From positions 21,612,001 through 21,676,000 of the forward strand of contig JAIVEN010000010.1 of NCBI GenBank assembly GCA_026686845.1: a DNA stretch of 64,000 nucleotides. Direction: 5' to 3'. Made by a program: the position numbers and the translations under genes. Origin of the DNA: Adenanthera pavonina (Eukaryota > Streptophyta > Magnoliopsida > Fabales > Fabaceae). The first letter of the stretch is position 1, and the number at the start of each line of letters is the position of its first letter. The notes under the pieces are model-generated. The model saw only the letters and a program-made list of their open reading frames with translations, ran no database searches and was not told the origin of the DNA. Positions 60,101-64,000 of the stretch are shown piece by piece.

Positions 60101-62053
60101 TGCTTTTCAAAAGATTGTATCAGAGATACGGACAACAATGGACTCCTTAGGTTTTGTTGAAGTTGAAACTCCAGTTTTGCAGGTTTGTTATATCAATGTA
60201 CTTTCAAGTTAATGAGTTTTTTTTTTTTCCAAATTTCTTTTTAATTTATCTCTGGATATGCAATTGTTCCTCATATAGTGCAAAGAGCATAAGTCTTTCA
60301 TGTACAGTTGTTTTACACGTCAGCTTGATAGGCACCATATACTTGTTTGATTTTCTTCTTCCTGTTATAATTTAACATAATGCTTTTTTCTACGAAATGA
60401 ACAGTTATTACTTATTAATAGCACGTCATGCACTTTTAGTGTCAATGACCCATAATGCTATAGCGTGTTAGAGAGCTGCATATAAAAATAATACACACTA
60501 TTAAAAATGATTGTTGAATGATCTATATTTCTCTATTAGCAAAATGGATTGATGGAACTTAACTTTTGCTGATTGTTTTTACCAATTTCAGTAACTAATT
60601 TCTTGCCTATGTAGTGGTTCTGTCAATCTTTTGATTCTTTTATTCTGGTACTTTGTTAGTCTTATGTCATATTGGGTCTAATCCCCTTTTCTTTTGTTTG
60701 TGTGCTTGACTGCGTTATTTTAGTTTAGAAATATGCTCTTTCAACATTACTTTTTTAATGCCATCATCTTTGGAACATGCTTATGTGTCTGTCCTGTTTT
60801 GATTAATTTTATGGTCCAGGGAGCAGCTGGGGGAGCTGAAGCCAGACCCTTTATTACGTACCATAATTCTCTTCAAAGGGATTTATATCTGAGAATTGCA
60901 ACTGAACTGCATTTAAAGAGAATGCTGGTGAGACTGAAATATAATTTTTTTTGTCCCTTTTGCAAAGTAAATAAACTGACTGTATAGTGGATCGCAATAG
61001 ATATGTCATTTGTGAAGTTCTGGTTTTACTGTTCTATGAAGATTTAATACATGGTAAACGTATTTATCTGTATTTAAACTATAGAACTACATTGAATCCA
61101 TATTGCACCTCGTTATACTTAACCTTGCCTCTATTTATACTAATTCCCATAGTCCCCTAACTAACTAACATATTAAACTTCCCATGTGACAAGTTTAAAC
61201 AAAAAGGTGTGTGCAGAAAATACTTTTTCCATTGCTAGGGGAAGGCAGTGTTAAGGAATCATCTTCTTTACATTTGATGTGGTGAAGATTCAATGCAACT
61301 AGTATGCTTAGAAACAAGATACATTTAGTATTAACAATAAATGTAGTGAAAAAAATAAGATTACTAGTCATGGTCTTGTTTTTTATGGACATGACAAAAT
61401 TCTGGGGAACATTTTCAATTATGGCTTTGTGTATCCAAGTTTTAGTTAGAATGTTTTATCTTTCTTTTGAGGAGAATTGTTTTAATTTTAGAACCAAAAA
61501 CTTTTGGAAAAAGGCTATTTTGATGGTTGCGTAGAATTGGTTAAAAAAAAGGTTGTGTAAAAGAGACTTACTCAGGGTATGAATTTAAAGTGTTATATAC
61601 AAAGTTTTCTTTATTAGGCAATTTAACCACTTGAATGTGTTTTTCCATGACAGGTGGGTGGGTTTGAAAAAGTATATGAGATTGGCCGGATATTTAGAAA
61701 TGAGGGAATTTCTACTCGTCATAATCCTGAATTTACTACTATTGAGGTAAATTTGAGTATACGCCTATGGTGGTGCACCTTTAGGTGCCAATCCTTTTAC
61801 TCCTCAGATATGGTAGATTACCTTGAGAATCTTAAATCAATAGGGTTAGGGGTGGCATTGGTATGAGTATGTATATTGGTGATAATTGAAAGCATTTCTA
61901 ATTATATCTCATTGGCATTCTAATTTGTTAATATTAGTCAAATTTTAGATCTATGAGGCATATTCAGACTATCAAAGCATGATGAATTTGGCAGAGGAGA
62001 TTGTCACTCAATGTGCTCTTGCAGTTCATGGGAAGCTTACCACTGATTACCAG
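47862..62053 (+). CDS. OVA5: Lysyl-tRNA synthetase, class II, chloroplast/mitochondrial (5' part, gene continues beyond the window)
   Basis: Attaches lysine to tRNA-Lys in ATP-dependent organellar translation. Nine exons join without a break in frame into 378 residues: 47862-48122, 48722-48940, 49189-49300, 49895-50003, 57304-57361, 60114-60182, 60820-60927, 61654-61746 and 61949-62053, all with GT-AG introns. Residues 1-60 are rich in Ser, Thr and Arg and poor in acidic residues, as in a transit peptide. An OB-fold anticodon-binding domain follows (about 85-230), then the start of the class II catalytic core. Motif 1 surrounds VETPVLQ (270-276), and motif 2 is GRIFRNEGISTRHNPEFT (about 323-340). 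Motif 3 and roughly the last 220 residues are missing to the right; the family is about 600 long. I assign it to the organellar form (Arabidopsis OVA5) rather than the cytosolic enzyme from the leader and close similarity recalled for the core. The ATG at 47862 is preferred because the upstream codons in frame lack an ATG. Introns 4, 5 and 9 hold transposons. Confidence 0.93.
48722..48940 (+). CDS. OVA5: Lysyl-tRNA synthetase exon 2
   Basis: Residues 88-160, from VEELRSKGLDPYAYRW to LTLRDDSGAIQ, the first strands of the OB fold. Acceptor TTTTATAG, donor GTATTT. Confidence 0.92.
49189..49300 (+). CDS. OVA5: Lysyl-tRNA synthetase exon 3
   Basis: Continues the OB fold from LYCDKERL to KRTEK. 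Ends after the first base of a Gly codon. Confidence 0.92.
49895..50003 (+). CDS. OVA5: Lysyl-tRNA synthetase exon 4
   Basis: Codes for ELSVCVNSF to PDKYHGLTDIDKRYRQR, the end of the anticodon-binding domain and the linker to the catalytic core. Acceptor ATTCTTCAG, donor GTAAGT. The following intron is 7.3 kb. Confidence 0.92.
50294..50825 (-). pseudogene. L1-like LINE reverse transcriptase fragment in intron 4
   Basis: The minus strand reads through FKYDFENANDHVN, then QRGVRQGSPLCLSFTLKVDF, then a degenerate active-site box LLFMNDTVLLQEED where LINEs have FADD. These are blocks 3 to 5 of a plant L1 reverse transcriptase. Several stops interrupt it, and neither end nor a target duplication is visible. 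It is an old relic, antisense to the host gene. Confidence 0.7.
51503..51956 (-). repeat. 3' LTR of the Reina-like element
   Basis: On the minus strand it runs TGATGGGCTGGACAAG to GGAGCCCTAACA. Part of it (51710-51956) continues the pol reading frame. Confidence 0.88.
51710..56419 (-). pseudogene. gag-pol polyprotein of the Reina-like chromovirus, broken
   Basis: Recognisable minus-strand pieces, in order: gag (56419 down to 55850, with LPLFVGEDPLRWI and WLENRSPVKTWKDF); zinc knuckle and protease (55489-55142, active site IDCGATHNF where DSGA is usual); reverse transcriptase (54521-54138, with LDLKSGYHQ and an active-site box reading FFYDIL, where the first Asp of the DD pair is Tyr); RNase H and the integrase zinc domain (53666-53094); integrase core (52960-52565, with FVDRLTKYGHF and FDRDKVF, but DRQTKVVNR where the catalytic Glu is Lys); and a chromodomain (52252-52020, ILVKWKELPDFESTWEDP). 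The pieces lie in different frames and contain several stops. The last piece runs on for about 80 codons into the 3' LTR to 51710. Confidence 0.9.
51957..51970 (-). other. Polypurine tract of the Reina-like element
   Basis: Minus-strand GCAGAGGGAGGAAA abuts the 3' LTR. It also lies within the open reading frame after the chromodomain. Confidence 0.75.
56433..56444 (-). other. Primer binding site of the Reina-like element
   Basis: Minus-strand TGGTATCAGAGC, a perfect initiator-Met tRNA primer site one base from the 5' LTR. Confidence 0.92.
56446..56897 (-). repeat. 5' LTR of the Reina-like element
   Basis: 452 bp, nearly identical to the left copy. Visible differences include AAGTAATACAACAG against AACAATACAATAG near the primer-proximal end, and a 2-bp indel near 56840. 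Confidence 0.88.
57304..57361 (+). CDS. OVA5: Lysyl-tRNA synthetase exon 5
   Basis: A 58-bp exon for YVDMIANPEVADVFRKRAK, recognised from family conservation. It restores phase 0 after the split Arg codon of exon 4. Acceptor GGTTAG, donor GTGGTT (a less usual donor). Confidence 0.9.
57778..59142 (+). mobile_element. 5'-truncated RTE-type LINE in intron 5
   Basis: Flanked by a perfect 18-bp duplication ATTTCTATAACTTAATTT (57760-57777 and 59143-59160), the mark of target-primed reverse transcription. It ends with GTTGTTGTTGTTA, the short simple repeat typical of RTE elements. Only the 3' 1.37 kb of the element was inserted, in the same sense as the host gene. Confidence 0.9.
57801..59114 (+). 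pseudogene. RTE LINE reverse transcriptase, C-terminal part
   Basis: The frame carries MIFIDLEKAYDRVSRDVLW, then LHQGSSLSPYLFILVLDVLT, LLFADDIVLIED (catalytic Asp pair intact) and KFKYLGSVLQNDGEIDGDV, followed by the RTE-typical tail with AILYGSECY, MRMLKWMCSHT and LKWFGHVQRR. A TAG at 58314-58316 interrupts it just before the FADD box in the same frame. The endonuclease domain is absent because of 5' truncation. It ends at TAG 59112. Confidence 0.9.
59161..60113. other. Rest of intron 5, nothing recognised
   Basis: AT-rich intron sequence up to the acceptor TTTTCAAAAG at 60113. Confidence 0.55.
60114..60182 (+). CDS. OVA5: Lysyl-tRNA synthetase exon 6
   Basis: Residues 254-276, IVSEIRTTMDSLGFVEVETP onward to VLQ, containing class II motif 1 with its conserved Pro. 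Confidence 0.93.
60820..60927 (+). CDS. OVA5: Lysyl-tRNA synthetase exon 7
   Basis: Residues 277-312, GAAGGAEARPFITYHNSL to LRIATELHLKRML, part of the catalytic core that binds lysine. Phase 0 at both ends. Confidence 0.93.
61654..61746 (+). CDS. OVA5: Lysyl-tRNA synthetase exon 8
   Basis: Residues 313-343. Holds class II motif 2 with the catalytic Arg of RIFRNEG and the RHNPEFT loop. Confidence 0.93.
61949..62053 (+). CDS. OVA5: Lysyl-tRNA synthetase exon 9, last in the window
   Basis: Residues 344-378, IYEAYSDYQSMMNLAEEIV to GKLTTDYQ. The next exon (which in the family begins near GTEIC) is not found before 64000, so intron 9 exceeds 1.9 kb. Confidence 0.92.
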
Positions 62054-62259
62054 GTAGACATTGTTTTATGTCAATCTCATAGCATGATGTTTGTTTGCCT
62101 ATAGAAAATGTCATGTACAAGTTATTTCAAGGCTTTAACTGAAATTAATGGCCCTTCCAAACATCGCCTCTTCGCATGTAGTTGCTCAGGGAAGAAAGAT
62201 AATTTTGAAGACCAGATGGTCTTTTCATATATTTCAAGTTATATTACCTAGGATCTATT

Positions 62260-63932
62260 TGTTGGGAATTTCGGTACATACTCAGCGGAATAAAACAACC
62301 GAATCCCTCCTATGGATCCGTCAATGTTACTTAAATCGAGAAGTAGAGGAGAATTTTATCATTGATATGTGGCTTTTCAAGTTCTTCTTGTACCGTCGGA
62401 CCTTAAGAATTGACGCTTCTGATTAGCTCCCTGTACCGGTATCCACACAAACAGTGAATCCAATTCAAACAGTGTTTTAGCACCACTGTTCACGAATGTC
62501 CGTATGTTTGAGGGGAGTGAAGACTCTCTTCTTTCTCTATGTGCGTCCATACACTTTCTTTAAACGTACTGCCACTATTGCTCTCTAGGGTGGGAGGAGA
62601 CTCTTTTTAATTATATTCTAGATAACCCTAGTCTCTATTCTTATATAGATAGGGTTTCTGATTTGATTAATTTAAAAAATGATTATTTAAATTAAATCAA
62701 ATCTTAATTAAATAGATTAGTTTAAATTTAAATCTATCTAATAGATTAAATTTAAACTAATTATTTAATCTAAATTTAGAATCAAATTTAAATTTAATTT
62801 TAAATTATCACATTAGTTTCAATTTAAATATATCACATAGTATTAAATTTAAAACTAATTCATTTAAATTAATTAAATGATATATATATAATTTGAAATA
62901 TATTTAATATATTAAATATATAATACATATATATATATTTCGAATTTTGTAAAATATATATCAAATATATTCATTTATAAAATTCCTTCACCCTAAATTG
63001 AACCTTAAATTCATCGAATCAAGACATATTTTAGGTTTAATGAATCTGGACATTTTAGCTCGAGTTGGTCCGTTCTTGTGTGCAACCTGCAAGCTCATAT
63101 GACGTTGGCAGTGGGCCAATGATACTATTGTACCCATAAGTCACAAGTGGTCTCTGGTAAGACATTGTGACTACCCAAATCATATGAGATCGGTGACCCA
63201 ATGCAACCTATCATACAATCCTATCACATCTCTTTTGTCACACAATATCTAGGTCAAGTATGAGGCATGAAAATGTCATCCTCATTTCACTTGACCATCA
63301 CTTTCTTGATCTCCAAGCAGACTGACAAAACAAATGGAAACCCTTTCATTTGAGCACGGCCATGCATTTCTCAGTCTCACTCATTGAGGGACTTAGATAT
63401 ATTTTTCCATTAATCAAAGAGACAAATTCCATTTTCACCATTCATCTTCCTCTACATGAATTTCACACTGTCCGATCATAACCTTTATGATTTCCCGATA
63501 AAAGGTGACTTTTGATTATGTCAAAACACAGTGTTTCTCATGTAGGAAATTATGATGATCTCAGGTCTGAGGACCTGGTAACACGATTATATAAATAAGA
63601 TATGCTTATAACCTGATTCATACAGTTATCTCATGACAGGTCGATCCAGTGCCTATTCCTTAACAGATGCTTATAATTTTGATTTGTATCTTTACACATA
63701 ATTAACACATAATCATCAATCAAAATCATACTAGCTTTAGTTCATCATTGTTCTAACAAAGATGATCGACTAGGGATGTTTAAGATAAAAATGATTTATC
63801 CAAAGATATTATTATTATAAAAAAAAAACATGCAAACAATATAATAATGTAATAAAAGAAAAAACTTTCTTTTTTTATTATGAAGTACAATGTTTATAAT
63901 ACAATGATTGGCCTAGGGCACATTCTCCAATA
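62260..63932 (-). mobile_element. Solo LTR, family S, copy C, in intron 9
   Basis: Minus-strand element ending (plus-strand start) TGTTGGGAATTTCGG and beginning at 63932 with TATTGGAGAATGTGCCC. It is flanked by CTATT (62255-62259) and CTATC (63933-63937), a 5-bp duplication with one change. It matches copies A and B throughout. It lies inside the host gene's intron 9, antisense. Confidence 0.8.
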
Positions 63933-64000
63933 CTATCTTGGAACTGGAACTTAGGTTTTAAGTTTACCTCAAATTAATGGTTAGTGTTAAGGGTTTCTTT

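Noticed and set aside
1..64000. tRNA genes
   Set aside because: No cloverleaf with A and B boxes was recognised by eye. The tRNA-like signals found are primer binding sites of retrotransposons.

Overview
This is nuclear DNA from a flowering plant, probably a eudicot. It is AT-rich, has spliced genes, and is packed with nested plant LTR retrotransposons, a Cassandra-type TRIM, an RTE LINE, a Mutator-like MITE and CACTA subterminal repeats. The species cannot be told from the sequence. The only host gene I recognise is the 5' two thirds of a nuclear gene for organellar lysyl-tRNA synthetase (47862 onward, plus strand, nine exons, running off the right edge).

Layout. 1-2279: AT-rich sequence ending in CACTA-like subterminal repeats. 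2292-5366: a solo LTR of family S (copy A) abutting a truncated LTR of a Ty3/gypsy family, here called family T. 6428-11053: a possible TIR element holding a Cassandra TRIM and another long solo LTR. 12884-14330: a direct repeat, one copy of which carries a Mutator-like foldback MITE. 15573-23750: an old family T LTR split by two solo LTRs (family S copy B, and a 3.9 kb LTR with target duplication CATAT). 25514-35327: a complete family T element (chromovirus, probably Tekay type) with 2,497-bp LTRs and an ACCAC duplication; its single gag-pol frame is broken only by five stop codons. 36735-39634: a minus-strand family T solo LTR (duplication CCATA). 40614-46658: a complete but decayed Ty1/copia element (duplication TAATA). 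47862-62053+: the lysyl-tRNA synthetase gene. Its intron 4 holds an L1-like fragment and a full-length antisense Reina-like chromovirus, intron 5 a 5'-truncated RTE LINE with an 18-bp duplication, and intron 9 family S copy C.

All transposons with visible coding regions are broken by stops, frameshifts or lost catalytic residues. The host gene is intact in reading frame at all eight exon junctions seen, so the insertions appear to be tolerated as intronic load.

The most interesting signal lies inside the family T LTR. Three diverged copies keep a two-part hairpin (26792-26834 and equivalents) whose arms differ mainly by paired, compensating changes. A second pair of palindromic sites (26405-26457 and equivalents) also covaries. 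In the older copies the LTR has a TATA-like box about 250 bp from its start, so these structures should lie in the transcribed leader. I know of no description of such an element, but I could not search for one.
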